The notes under the pieces are model-generated. The model did not search any database, was not told the DNA's origin, and saw nothing but the letters and a program-made list of their open reading frames with translations. DNA of 64,000 bases from NCBI RefSeq assembly GCF_051014685.1, contig NW_027478421.1:248001-312000 (forward strand), in the 5' to 3' direction. Source of the DNA: Ptiloglossa arizonensis (taxonomy: Eukaryota > Arthropoda > Insecta > Hymenoptera > Colletidae). Each line of letters starts with the position of its first letter. Position 1 is the stretch's first letter. The translations under genes and the position numbers were made by a program. This document shows, piece by piece, positions 33,251-46,700 of the stretch.

Positions 33251-36200
33251 GAGATATGGCAGTTTGGAAGTAAGAAACGCTTGAGAAACTCAAAATTTTC
33301 GCAGTTCTGATGCTCGAAACGAATAACTAGAACGGCCTAGGGAAAAAGTACGCATAGTGTTGTAATCGGGCGAGTTTCTACTTTCAGATGCAACAGAAAT
33401 TTTGCGGATTGGTCAATCCGTTCGCGAGATATGGCAGTTTGGATGTAAGAAACGCTTGAGAAACTCAAAATTTTCGCGGTTCTGATGCTCGAAACGAATA
33501 ACAAGAACGGCCTAGGGCAAAAGTACGCACACCGTTGTAATCGGGCGAGTTTCTACTTTCAGATGCAACAGAAATTTTGCGGATTGGTCAATCCGTTCGC
33601 GAGATATGGCAGTTTGGAGGTAAGAAACGCTTGAAAAACTCAAAATTTTCGCAGTTCTGATGCTCGACAAGCATAACTAGAACGGCCTAGGGGAAAAGTA
33701 CGCACACCGTTGTAATCGGGCGAGTTTCTACTTTCAGATGCAACAGAAATTTTGCGGATTGGTCATTCCGTTCGCAAGATATGGCAGTTTGGAGGTAAGA
33801 AACGCTTGAGAAACTCAAAATTTTCGCAGTTCTGATGCTCGACAAGCATAACTAGAACGGCCTAGGGGAAAAGTACGCACACCGTTGTAATCGGGCGAGT
33901 TTCTACTTTCAGATGCAACAGAAATTTTGCGGATTGGTCAATCCGTTCGCGAGATATGGCAGTTTGGAGGTAAGAAACGCTGGAGAAACTCAAAATTTTC
34001 GCAGTTCTGATTCTCGACAAGCATAACTAGAACGGCCTAGGGGAAAAGTACGCATACCGTTGTAATCGGGCGAGTTTCTACCTTCAGATGCAACAGAAAT
34101 TTTGCGGATTGGTCAATCCGTTCGCGAGATATGGCTGTTTGGAAGTAAGAAACGCTTGAGAAACTCAAAATTTTCGCAGTTCTGATGCTCGAAACGAATA
34201 ACTAGAACGGCCTAGGGGAAAAGTACGCATAGTGTTGTAATCGGGCGAGTTTCTACTTTCAGATGCAACAGAAATTTTGCGGATTGGTCAATCCGTTCGC
34301 GAGATATGGCAGTTTGGAGGTACGAAACGCTTGAGAAACTCAAAATTTTCGCAGTTCTGATGCTCGAAACGAATAACTAGAACGGCCTAGGGGAAAAGTA
34401 CGCATACCGTTGTAATCGGGCGAGTTTCTACCTTCAGATGCAACAAAAATTTTGCGGGTTGGTCAATCCGTTCGCGAGATATGGCAGTTTGGAAGCAAGA
34501 AACGCTTGAGAAACTCAAAATTTTCGCAGTTCTGATGCTCGAAACGAATAACTAGAACGGCCTAGGGGAAAAGTACGCACACCGTTGTAATCGGGCGAGT
34601 TTCTACTTTCAGATGCAACAGAAATTTTGCGGATTGGTCAATCCGTTCGCGAGATATGGCAGTTTGGAGGTAAGAAACGCTCGAGAAACTCAAAATTTTC
34701 GCAGTTCTGTTGCTCGACAAGCATAACTAGAACGGCCTAGGGGAAAAGTACGCACACCGTTGTAATCGGGCGAGTTTCTACTTTCAGATGCAACAGAAAT
34801 TTTGCGGATTGGTCAATCCGTTCGCGAGATATGGCAGTTTGGAGGTAAGAAACGCTTGAGAAACTCAAAATTTTCGCAGTTCTGATGCTCGAAACGAATA
34901 ACTAGAACGGCCTAGGGGAAAAGTACGCATAGTGTTGTAATCGGGCGAGTTTCTACTTTCAGATGCAACAGAAATTTTGCGGATTGGTCAATCCGTTCGC
35001 GAGATATGGCAGTTTGGAGGTAAGAAACGCTTGAGAAACTCAAAATTTTCGCAGTTCTGATGCTCGAAACGAATAACTAGAACGGCCTAGGGGAAAAGTA
35101 CGCATACCGTTGTAATCGGGCGAGTTTCTACCTTCAGATGCAACAGAAATTTTGCGGATTGGTCAATCCGTTCGCGAGATATGGCAGTTTGGAGGTACGA
35201 AACGCTTGAGAAACTCAAAATTTTCGCAGTTCTGATGCTCGAAACGAATAACTAGAACGGCCTAGGGGAAAAGTACGCATACCGTTGTAATCGGGCGAGT
35301 TTCTACCTTCAGATGCAACAGAAATTTTGCGGGTTGTTCAATCCGTTCGCGAGATATGGCAGTTTGGAAGTAAGAAACGCTTGAGAAACTCAAAATTTTC
35401 GCAGTTCTGATGCTCGAAACGAATAACTAGAACGGCCTAGGGAAAAAGTACGCATAGTGTTGTAATCGGGCGAGTTTCTACTTTCATATGCAACAGAAAT
35501 TTTGCGGATTGGTCAATCCGTTCGCGAGATATGGCAGTTTGGAGGTAAGAAACGCTCGAGAAACTCAAAATTTTCGCAGTTCTGATGCTCGACAAGCATA
35601 ACTAGAACGGCCTAGGGGAAAAGTACGCACACCGTTGTAATCGGGCGAGTTCCTACTTTCAGATGCAACAGAAATTTTGCGGATTGGTCAATCCGTTCGC
35701 GAGATATGGCAGTTTGTAGGTAAGCAACGCTTGAAAAACTCAAAATTTTTGCAGTTCTGTTGCTCGAAACGAATAACTAGAACGGGCTAGGGGAAAAGTA
35801 CGCATACCGTTGTAATCGGGCGAGTTTCTACTTTCGGATGCAACAGAAATTTTGCGGATTGGTCAATCCGTTCGCGAGATATGGCAGTTTGGATGTAAGA
35901 AACGCTTGAGAAACTCAAAATTTTCGCGGTTCTGATGCTCGAAACGAATAACAAGAACGGCCTAGGGCAAAAGTACGCGCACCGTTGTAATCGAGCGAGT
36001 TTCTACTTTCAGATGCAACAGAAATTTTGCGGATTGGTCATTCCGTTCGCGAGATATGGCAGTTTGGAGGTAAGAAACGCTTGAGAAACTCAAAATTTTC
36101 GCAGTTCTGATGCTCGACAAGCATAACTAGAACGGCCTAGGGGAAAAGTACGCACACCGTTGTAATCGGGCGAGTTTCTACTTTCAGATGCAACAGAAAT

Positions 36201-39110
36201 TTTGCGGATTGGTCAATCCGTTCGCGAGATATGGCAGTTTGGAGGTAAGCAACGCTTGAAAAACTCAAACTTTTCGCAGTTCTGTTGCTCGAAACGAATA
36301 ACTAGAACGGGCTAGGGGAAAAGTACGCATACCGTTGTAATCGGGCGAGTTTCTACTTTCAGATGCAAGAGAAATTTAGCGGATTGGTCAATCCGTTCGC
36401 GAGTTATGGCAGTTTGGAGGTAAGAAACGCTTGAGAAACTCGTAATTTTCGCAATTCTGGTGCTCGAAACGAATAACTAGAACGGCCTAGGGGAAAAGTA
36501 CGCATAGTGTTGTAATCGGGCGAGTTTCTACTTTCAGATGCAACAGAAATTTTGCGGATTGGTCAATCCGTTCGCGAGATATGGCAGTTTGGAGGTAAGA
36601 AACGCTTGAAAAACTCAAAATTTTCGCAGTTCTGATGCTCGAAACGAATAACTAGAACGGCCTAGGGGAAAAGTACGCACACCCTTGTAATCGTGCGAGT
36701 TTCTACCTTCAGATGCAACAGAAATTTTGCGGATTGGTCAATCCGTTCGCGAGATATGGCAGTTTGGAGGTAAGAAACACTCGAGAAACTCAAAATTTTC
36801 GCAGTTCTGATGCTCGACAAGCATAACTAGAACGGCCTAGGGGAAAAGTACGCACACCGTTGTAATCGGGCGAGTTTCTACTTTCAGATGCAACAGAAAT
36901 TTTGCGGATTGGTCATTCCGTTCGCGAGATATGGCAGTTTGGAGGTAAGAAACGCTTGAGAAACTCAAAATTTTCGCAGTTCTGATGCTCGACAAGCATA
37001 ACTAGAACGGCCTAGGGGAAAAGTACGCACACCGTTGTAATCGGGCGAGTTTCTACTTTCAGATGCAACAGAAATTTTGCGGATTGGTCAATCCGTTCGC
37101 GAGATATGGCAGTTTGGAGGTAAGAAACGCTGGAGAAACTCAAAATTTTCGCAGTTCTGATTCTCGACAAGCATAACTAGAACGGCCTAGGGGAAAAGTA
37201 CGCATACCGTTGTAATCGGGCGAGTTTCTACCTTCAGATGCAACAGAAATTTTGCGGATTGGTCAATCCGTTCGCGAGATATGGCTGTTTGGAAGTAAGA
37301 AACGCTTGAGAAACTCAAAATTTTCGCAGTTCTGATGCTCGAAACGAATAACTAGAACGGCCTAGGGGAAAAGTACGCATAGTGTTGTAATCGGGCGAGT
37401 TTCTACTTTCAGATGCAACAGAAATTTTGCGGATTGGTCAATCCGTTCGCGAGATATGGCAGTTTGGAGGTACGAAACGCTTGAGAAACTCAAAATTTTC
37501 GCAGTTCTGATGCTCGAAACGAATAACTAGAACGGCCTAGGGGAAAAGTACGCATACCGTTGTAATCGGGCGAGTTTCTACCTTCAGATGCAACAAAAAT
37601 TTTGCGGGTTGGTCAATCCGTTCGCGAGATATGGCAGTTTGGAAGCAAGAAACGCTTGAGAAACTCAAAATTTTCGCAGTTCTGATGCTCGAAACGAATA
37701 ACTAGAACGGCCTAGGGAAAAAGTACGCATACCGTTGTAATCGGGCGAGTTTCTACCTTCAGATGCAACAGAAATTTTGCGGGTTGGTCAATCCGTTCGC
37801 GAGATATGGCAGTTTGGAAGTAAGAAACGCTTGAGAAACTCAAAATTTTCGCAGTTCTGATGCTCGAAACGAATAACTAGAACGGCCTAGGGAAAAAGTA
37901 CGCATAGTGTTGTAATCGGGCGAGTTTCTACTTTCAGATGCAACAGAAATTTTGCGGATTGGTCAATCCGTTCGCGAGATATGGCAGTTTGGATGTAAGA
38001 AACGCTTGAGAAACTCAAAATTTTCGCGGTTCTGATGCTCGAAACGAATAACAAGAACGGCCTAGGGCAAAAGTACGCACACCGTTGTAATCGGGCGAGT
38101 TTCTACTTTCAGATGCAACAGAAATTTTGCGGATTGGTCAATCCGTTCGCGAGATATGGCAGTTTGGAGGTAAGAAACGCTTGAAAAACTCAAAATTTTC
38201 GCAGTTCTGATGCTCGACAAGCATAACTAGAACGGCCTAGGGGAAAAGTACGCACACCGTTGTAATCGGGCGAGTTTCTACTTTCAGATGCAACAGAAAT
38301 TTTGCGGATTGGTCATTCCGTTCGCGAGATATGGCAGTTTGGAGGTAAGAAACGCTTGAGAAACTCAAAATTTTCGCAGTTCTGATGCTCGACAAGCATA
38401 ACTAGAACGGCCTAGGGGAAAAGTACGCACACCGTTGTAATCGGGCGAGTTTCTACTTTCAGATGCAACAGAAATTTTGCGGATTGGTCAATCCGTTCGC
38501 GAGATATGGCAGTTTGGAGGTAAGAAACGCTGGAGAAACTCAAAATTTTCGCAGTTCTGATTCTCGACAAGCATAACTAGAACGGCCTAGGGGAAAAGTA
38601 CGCATACCGTTGTAATCGGGCGAGTTTCTACCTTCAGATGCAACAGAAATTTTGCGGATTGGTCAATCCGTTCGCGAGATATGGCTGTTTGGAAGTAAGA
38701 AACGCTTGAGAAACTCAAAATTTTCGCAGTTCTGATGCTCGAAACGAATAACTAGAACGGCCTAGGGGAAAAGTACGCATAGTGTTGTAATCGGGCGAGT
38801 TTCTACTTTCAGATGCAACAGAAATTTTGCGGATTGGTCAATCCGTTCGCGAGATATGGCAGTTTGGAGGTACGAAACGCTTGAGAAACTCAAAATTTTC
38901 GCAGTTCTGATGCTCGAAACGAATAACTAGAACGGCCTAGGGGAAAAGTACGCATACCGTTGTAATCGGGCGAGTTTCTACCTTCAGATGCAACAAAAAT
39001 TTTGCGGGTTGGTCAATCCGTTCGCGAGATATGGCAGTTTGGAAGCAAGAAACGCTTGAGAAACTCAAAATTTTCGCAGTTCTGATGCTCGAAACGAATA
39101 ACTAGAACGG
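30626..39110 (+). repeat. 26-mer segmental duplication (4550-bp offset)
   Basis: 30626 to about 34560 matches 35176 to about 39110 at 4550 bp. Markers: cgcgcaccg (31421, 35971), tcgtgcg (32141, 36691), ggctgttt (32731/34131 against 37281/38681). Between them lies 34561-35175, derived from the 27-kb segment. A single change ttcgcaagat at 33771 is absent from its counterpart. Confidence 0.87.
32551..34575 (+). repeat. 8-mer HOR, 1400-bp period, one and a half copies
   Basis: 32551-33950 is ctggag/ttctcg, ggctgttt/ggaag, tacga, ggaagcaag, ggaag, ggatg/gcggt, ttgaa/gacaag, ttgag/gacaag. 33951-34575 restarts the order and is cut off inside hybrid monomer 34476, whose left half is ggaagcaag class and right half is the 26951 class. 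Confidence 0.82.
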
Positions 39111-39550
39111 CCTAGGGAAAAAGTACGCATACCGTTGTAATCGGGCGAGTTTCTACCTTCAGATGCAACAGAAATTTTGCGGGTTGGTCAATCCGTTCGC
39201 GAGATATGGCAGTTTGGAAGTAAGAAACGCTTGAGAAACTCAAAATTTTCGCAGTTCTGATGCTCGAAACGAATAACTAGAACGGCCTAGGGAAAAAGTA
39301 CGCATAGTGTTGTAATCGGGCGAGTTTCTACTTTCAGATGCAACAGAAATTTTGCGGATTGGTCAATCCGTTCGCGAGATATGGCAGTTTGGATGTAAGA
39401 AACGCTTGAGAAACTCAAAATTTTCGCGGTTCTGATGCTCGAAACGAATAACAAGAACGGCCTAGGGCAAAAGTACGCACACCGTTGTAATCGGGCGAGT
39501 TTCTACTTTCAGATGCAACAGAAATTTTGCGGATTGGTCATTCCGTTCGC
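37101..39550 (+). repeat. 8-mer HOR, 1400-bp period, copies inside the second 26-mer
   Basis: 37101-38500 is the counterpart of 32551-33950. 38501-39550 repeats its first six monomers, continuing further than at 34.5 kb. The run ends after the ggatg/gcggt monomer 39376, where the array switches to the ttgag/gacaag monomer that precedes the anchor. Confidence 0.82.
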
Positions 39551-41300
39551 GAGATATGGCAGTTTGGAGGTAAGAAACGCTTGAGAAACTCAAAATTTTC
39601 GCAGTTCTGATGCTCGACAAGCATAACTAGAACGGCCTAGGGGAAAAGTACGCACACCGTTGTAATCGGGCGAGTTTCTACTTTCAGATGCAACAGAAAT
39701 TTTGCGGATTGGTCAATCCGTTCGCGAGATATGGCAGTTTGGAGGTAAGCAACGCTTGAAAAACTCAAACTTTTCGCAGTTCTGTTGCTCGAAACGAATA
39801 ACTAGAACGGGCTAGGGGAAAAGTACGCATACCGTTGTAATCGGGCGAGTTTCTACTTTCAGATGCAAGAGAAATTTAGCGGATTGGTCAATCCGTTCGC
39901 GAGTTATGGCAGTTTGGAGGTAAGAAACGCTTGAGAAACTCGTAATTTTCGCAATTCTGGTGCTCGAAACGAATAACTAGAACGGCCTAGGGGAAAAGTA
40001 CGCATAGTGTTGTAATCGGGCGAGTTTCTACTTTCAGATGCAACAGAAATTTTGCGGATTGGTCAATCCGTTCGCGAGATATGGCAGTTTGGAGGTAAGA
40101 AACGCTTGAAAAACTCAAAATTTTCGCAGTTCTGATGCTCGAAACGAATAACTAGAACGGCCTAGGGGAAAAGTACGCACACCCTTGTAATCGTGCGAGT
40201 TTCTACCTTCAGATGCAACAGAAATTTTGCGGATTGGTCAATCCGTTCGCGAGATATGGCAGTTTGGAGGTAAGAAACACTCGAGAAACTCAAAATTTTC
40301 GCAGTTCTGATGCTCGACAAGCATAACTAGAACGGCCTAGGGGAAAAGTACGCACACCGTTGTAATCGGGCGAGTTTCTACTTTCAGATGCAACAGAAAT
40401 TTTGCGGATTGGTCATTCCGTTCGCGAGATATGGCAGTTTGGAGGTAAGAAACGCTTGAGAAACTCAAAATTTTCGCAGTTCTGATTCTCGACAAGCATA
40501 ACTAGAACGGCCTAGGGGAAAAGTACGCATACCGTTGTAATCGGGCGAGTTTCTACCTTCAGATGCAACAGAAATTTTGCGGATTGGTCAATCCGTTCGC
40601 GAGATATGGCAGTTTGGAAGTAAGAAACGCTTGAGAAACTCAAAATTTTCGCAGTTCTGATGCTCGAAACGAATAACTAGAACGGCCTAGGGGAAAAGTA
40701 CGCATAGTGTTGTAATCGGGCGAGTTTCTACTTTCAGATGCAACAGAAATTTTGCGGATTGGTCAATCCGTTCGCGAGATATGGCAGTTTGGAGGTACGA
40801 AACGCTTGAGAAACTCAAAATTTTCGCAGTTCTGATGCTCGAAACGAATAACTAGAACGGCCTAGGGGAAAAGTACGCATACCGTTGTAATCGGGCGAGT
40901 TTCTACCTTCAGATGCAACAAAAATTTTGCGGGTTGGTCAATCCGTTCGCGAGATATGGCAGTTTGGAAGCAAGAAACGCTTGAGAAACTCAAAATTTTC
41001 GCAGTTCTGATGCTCGAAACGAATAACTAGAACGGCCTAGGGAAAAAGTACGCATACCGTTGTAATCGGGCGAGTTTCTACCTTCAGATGCAACAGAAAT
41101 TTTGCGGGTTGGTCAATCCGTTCGCGAGATATGGCAGTTTGGAAGTAAGAAACGCTTGAGAAACTCAAAATTTTCGCAGTTCTGATGCTCGAAACGAATA
41201 ACTAGAACGGCCTAGGGAAAAAGTACGCATAGTGTTGTAATCGGGCGAGTTTCTACTTTCAGATGCAACAGAAATTTTGCGGATTGGTCAATCCGTTCGC
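39551..41300 (+). repeat. 20-mer HOR copy with a one-monomer deletion
   Basis: 39551-40425 matches 36051-36925 at 3500 bp (20 monomers). Monomer 40426 joins the left half of the ttgag class (as 36926) to the right half of the ctggag/ttctcg class (as 37101), which removes exactly one monomer. 40601-41300 then follows ggaag, tacga, ggaagcaag, ggaag. Confidence 0.82.
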
Positions 41301-43750
41301 GAGATATGGCAGTTTGGAGGTAAGAAACACTCGAGAAACTCAAAATTTTCGCAGTTCTGATGCTCGACAAGCATAACTAGAACGGCCTAGGGGAAAAGTA
41401 CGCACACCGTTGTAATCGGGCGAGTTTCTACTTTCAGATGCAACAGAAATTTTGCGGATTGGTCATTCCGTTCGCGAGATATGGCAGTTTGGAGGTAAGA
41501 AACGCTTGAGAAACTCAAAATTTTCGCAGTTCTGATGCTCGACAAGCATAACTAGAACGGCCTAGGGGAAAAGTACGCACACCGTTGTAATCGGGCGAGT
41601 TTCTACTTTCAGATGCAACAGAAATTTTGCGGATTGGTCAATCCGTTCGCGAGATGTGGCAGTTTGTAGGAGAGAAACGCTCGAGAAACTCAAAATTTTC
41701 GCAGTTCTGTTGCTCGAAACGAATAACTAGAACGGTCTAGGGGAAAAGTACGCATACCGTTGTAATCGGGCGAGTTTCTACTTTCAGATGCAACAGAAAC
41801 TTTGCGAATTGGTCAATCCGTTCGCGAGATATGGCAGTTTGGATGTAAGAAACGCTTGAGAAACTCAAAATTTCCGCAGTTCTGATGCTCGAAACGAATA
41901 ACTAGAACGGCCTAGGGGAAAAGTACGCATAGTGTTGTAATCGGGCGAGTTTCTACTTTCAGATGCAACAGAAATTTTGCGAATTGGTCAATCCGTTCGC
42001 GAGATATGGCAGTTTGGAGGTAAGAAACGCTTGAGAAACTCAAAATTTTCGCAGTTCTGATGCTCGAAACGAATAACTAGAACGGCCTAGGGAAAAAGTA
42101 CGCATAGTGTTGTAATCGGGCGAGTTTCAACTTTCAGATGCAACAGAAATTTTGCGGATTGGTCAATCCGTTCGCGAGATATGGCAGTTTGGAGGTAAGA
42201 AACACTCGAGAAACTCAAAATTTTCGCAGTTCTGATGCTCGACAAGCATAACTAGAACGGCCTAGGGGAAAAGTACGCACACCGTTGTAATCGGGCGAGT
42301 TTCTACTTTCAGATGCAACAGAAATTTTGCGGATTGGTCATTCCGTTCGCGAGATATGGCAGTTTGGAGGTAAGAAACGCTTGAGAAACTCAAAATTTTC
42401 GCAGTTCTGATGCTCGACAAGCATAACTAGAACGGCCTAGGGGAAAAGTACGCACACCGTTGTAATCGGGCGAGTTTCTACTTTCAGATGCAACAGAAAT
42501 TTTGCGGATTGGTCAATCCGTTCGCGAGATATGGCAGTTTGGAGGTAAGAAACGCTTGAGAAACTCAAAATTTTCGCAGTTCTGATGCTCGAAACGAATA
42601 ACTAGAACGGCCTAGGGGAAAAGTACGCATAGTGTTGTAATCGGGCGAGTTTCTACTTTCAGATGCAACAGAAATTTTGCGAATTGGTCAATCCGTTCGC
42701 GAGATATGGCAGTTTGGAGGTAAGAAACGCTTGAGAAACTCAAAATTTTCGCAGTTCTGATGCTCGAAACGAATAACTAGAACGGCCTAGGGAAAAAGTA
42801 CGCATAGTGTTGTAATCGGGCGAGTTTCAACTTTCAGATGCAACAGAAATTTTGCGGATTGGTCAATCCGTTCGCGAGATATGGCAGTTTGGAGGTAAGA
42901 AACACTCGAGAAACTCAAAATTTTCGCAGTTCTGATGCTCGACAAGCATAACTAGAACGGCCTAGGGGAAAAGTACGCACACCGTTGTAATCGGGCGAGT
43001 TTCTACTTTCAGATGCAACAGAAATTTTGCGGATTGGTCATTCCGTTCGCGAGATATGGCAGTTTGGAGGTAAGAAACGCTTGAGAAACTCAAAATTTTC
43101 GCAGTTCTGATGCTCGACAAGCATAACTAGAACGGCCTAGGGGAAAAGTACGCACACCGTTGTAATCGGGCGAGTTTCTACTTTCAGATGCAACAGAAAT
43201 TTTGCGGATTGGTCAATCCGTTCGCGAGATATGGCAGTTTGGAGGTAAGAAACGCTTGAGAAACTCAAAATTTTCGCAGTTCTGATGCTCGAAACGAATA
43301 ACTAGAACGGCCTAGGGGAAAAGTACGCATAGTGTTGTAATCGGGCGAGTTTCTACTTTCAGATGCAACAGAAATTTTGCGAATTGGTCAATCCGTTCGC
43401 GAGATATGGCAGTTTGGAAGTAAGAAACGCTTGAGAAACTCAAAATTTTCGCAGTTCTGATGCTCGAAACGAATAACTAGAACGGCCTAGGGGAAAAGTA
43501 CGCATAGTGTTGTAATCGGGCGAGTTTCTACTTTCAGATGCAACAGAAATTTTGCGGATTGGTCAATCCGTTCGCGAGATATGGCAGTTTGGAGGTAAGA
43601 AACGCTCGAGAAACTCAAAATTTTCGCAGTTCTGATGCTCGACAAGCATAACTAGAACGGCCTAGGGGAAAAGTACGCACACCGTTGTAATCGGGCGAGT
43701 TTCTACTTTCAGATGCAACAGAAATTTTGCGGATTGGTCAATCCGTTCGC
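41301..43750 (+). repeat. gatgtgg monomer block and 700-bp tetramer HOR
   Basis: 41651 is a gatgtgg/gtaggagaga monomer with ggtctag. 42001-42700 and 42701-43400 are two copies of a tetramer: ttgag with ggaaaaag and tttcaac; actcgag; ttgag/gacaag; ttgag with catagtgt and cgaatt. tttcaac positions 42121 and 42821 are 700 bp apart. 43401-43750 (ggaag, gctcgag) leads to the next anchor at 43751. Confidence 0.87.
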
Positions 43751-46700
43751 GAGATATGGCAGTTTGGAGGTAAGCAACGCTTGAAAAACTCAAACTTTTC
43801 GCAGTTCTGTTGCTCGAAACGAATAACTAGAACGGGCTAGGGGAAAAGTACGCATACCGTTGTAATCGGGCGAGTTTCTACTTTCAGATGCAAGAGAAAT
43901 TTAGCGGATTGGTCAATCCGTTCGCGAGTTATGGCAGTTTGGAGGTAAGAAACGCTTGAGAAACTCGTAATTTTCGCAATTCTGGTGCTCGAAACGAATA
44001 ACTAGAACGGCCTAGGGGAAAAGTACGCATAGTGTTGTAATCGGGCGAGTTTCTACTTTCAGATGCAACAGAAATTTTGCGGATTGGTCAATCCGTTCGC
44101 GAGATATGGCAGTTTGGAGGTAAGAAACGCTTGAAAAACTCAAAATTTTCGCAGTTCTGATGCTCGAAACGAATAACTAGAACGGCCTAGGGGAAAAGTA
44201 CGCACACCCTTGTAATCGTGCGAGTTTCTACCTTCAGATGCAACAGAAATTTTGCGGATTGGTCAATCCGTTCGCGAGATATGGCAGTTTGGAGGTAAGA
44301 AACACTCGAGAAACTCAAAATTTTCGCAGTTCTGATGCTCGACAAGCATAACTAGAACGGCCTAGGGGAAAAGTACGCACACCGTTGTAATCGGGCGAGT
44401 TTCTACTTTCAGATGCAACAGAAATTTTGCGGATTGGTCATTCCGTTCGCGAGATATGGCAGTTTGGAGGTAAGAAACGCTTGAGAAACTCAAAATTTTC
44501 GCAGTTCTGATGCTCGACAAGCATAACTAGAACGGCCTAGGGGAAAAGTACGCACACCGTTGTAATCGGGCGAGTTTCTACTTTCAGATGCAACAGAAAT
44601 TTTGCGGATTGGTCAATCCGTTCGCGAGATATGGCAGTTTGGAGGTAAGAAACGCTGGAGAAACTCAAAATTTTCGCAGTTCTGATTCTCGACAAGCATA
44701 ACTAGAACGGCCTAGGGGAAAAGTACGCATACCGTTGTAATCGGGCGAGTTTCTACCTTCAGATGCAAAAGAAATTTTGCGGATTGGTCAATCCGTTCGC
44801 GAGATATGGCACTTTGGAAGTAAGAAACGCTTGAGAAACTCAAAATTTTCGCAGTTCTGATGCTCGAAACGAATAACTAGAACGGCCTAGGGGAAAAGTA
44901 CGCATAGTGTTGTAATCGGGCGAGTTTCTACTTTCAGATGCAACAGAAATTTTGCGGATTGGTCAATCCGTTCGCGAGATATGGCAGTTTGGAGGTACGA
45001 AACGCTTGAGAAACTCAAAATTTTCGCAGTTCTGATGCTCGAAACGAATAACTAGAACGGCCTAGGGGAAAAGTACGCATACCGTTGTAATCGGGCGAGT
45101 TTCTACCTTCAGATGCAACAAAAATTTTGCGGGTTGGTCAATCCGTTCGCGAGATATGGCAGTTTGGAAGCAAGAAACGCTTGAGAAACTCAAAATTTTC
45201 GCAGTTCTGATGCTCGAAACGAATAACTAGAACGGTCTAGGGGAAAAGTACGCATACCGTTGTAATCGGGCGAGTTTCTACTTTCAGATGCAACAGAAAC
45301 TTTGCGAATTGGTCAATCCGTTCGCGAGATATGGCAGTTTGGATGTAAGAAACGCTTGAGAAACTCAAAATTTTCGCAGTTCTGATGCTCGAAACGAATA
45401 ACTAGAACGGCCTAGGGGAAAAGTACGCATAGTGTTGTAATCGGGCGAGTTTCTACTTTCAGATGCAACAGAAATTTTGCGAATTGGTCAATCCGTTCGC
45501 GAGATATGGCAGTTTGGAGGTAAGAAACGCTTGAGAAACTCAAAATTTTCGCAGTTCTGATGCTCGAAACGAATAACTAGAACGGCCTAGGGAAAAAGTA
45601 CGCATAGTGTTGTAATCGGGCGAGTTTCAACTTTCAGATGCAACAGAAATTTTGCGGATTGGTCAATCCGTTCGCGAGATATGGCAGTTTGGAGGTAAGA
45701 AACACTCGAGAAACTCAAAATTTTCGCAGTTCTGATGCTCGAAACGAATAACTAGAACGGCCTAGGGAAAAAGTACGCATAGTGTTGTAATCGGGCGAGT
45801 TTCAACTTTCAGATGCAACAGAAATTTTGCGGATTGGTCAATCCGTTCGCGAGATATGGCAGTTTGGAGGTAAGAAACACTCGAGAAACTCAAAATTTTC
45901 GCAGTTCTGATGCTCGACAAGCATAACTAGAACGGCCTAGGGGAAAAGTACGCACACCGTTGTAATCGGGCGAGTTTCTACTTTCAGATGCAACAGAAAT
46001 TTTGCGGATTGGTCAATCCGTTCGCGAGATGTGGCAGTTTGTAGGAGAGAAACGCTCGAGAAACTCAAAATTTTCGCAGTTCTGTTGCTCGAAACGAATA
46101 ACTAGAACGGTCTAGGGGAAAAGTACGCATACCGTTGTAATCGGGCGAGTTTCTACTTTCAGATGCAACAGAAACTTTGCGAATTGGTCAATCCGTTCGC
46201 GAGATATGGCAGTTTGGAAGTAAGAAACGCTTGAGAAACTCAAAATTTTCGCAGTTCTGATGCTCGAAACGAATAACTAGAACGGCCTAGGGGAAAAGTA
46301 CGCATAGTGTTGTAATCGGGCGAGTTTCTACTTTCAGATGCAACAGAAATTTTGCGAATTGGTCAATCCGTTCGCGAGATATGGCAGTTTGGAGGTAAGA
46401 AACGCTTGAGAAACTCAAAATTTTCGCAGTTCTGATGCTCGAAACGAATAACTAGAACGGCCTAGGGAAAAAGTACGCATAGTGTTGTAATCGGGCGAGT
46501 TTCAACTTTCAGATGCAACAGAAATTTTGCGGATTGGTCAATCCGTTCGCGAGATATGGCAGTTTGGAGGTAAGAAACACTCGAGAAACTCAAAATTTTC
46601 GCAGTTCTGATGCTCGACAAGCATAACTAGAACGGCCTAGGGGAAAAGTACGCACACCGTTGTAATCGGGCGAGTTTCTACTTTCAGATGCAACAGAAAT

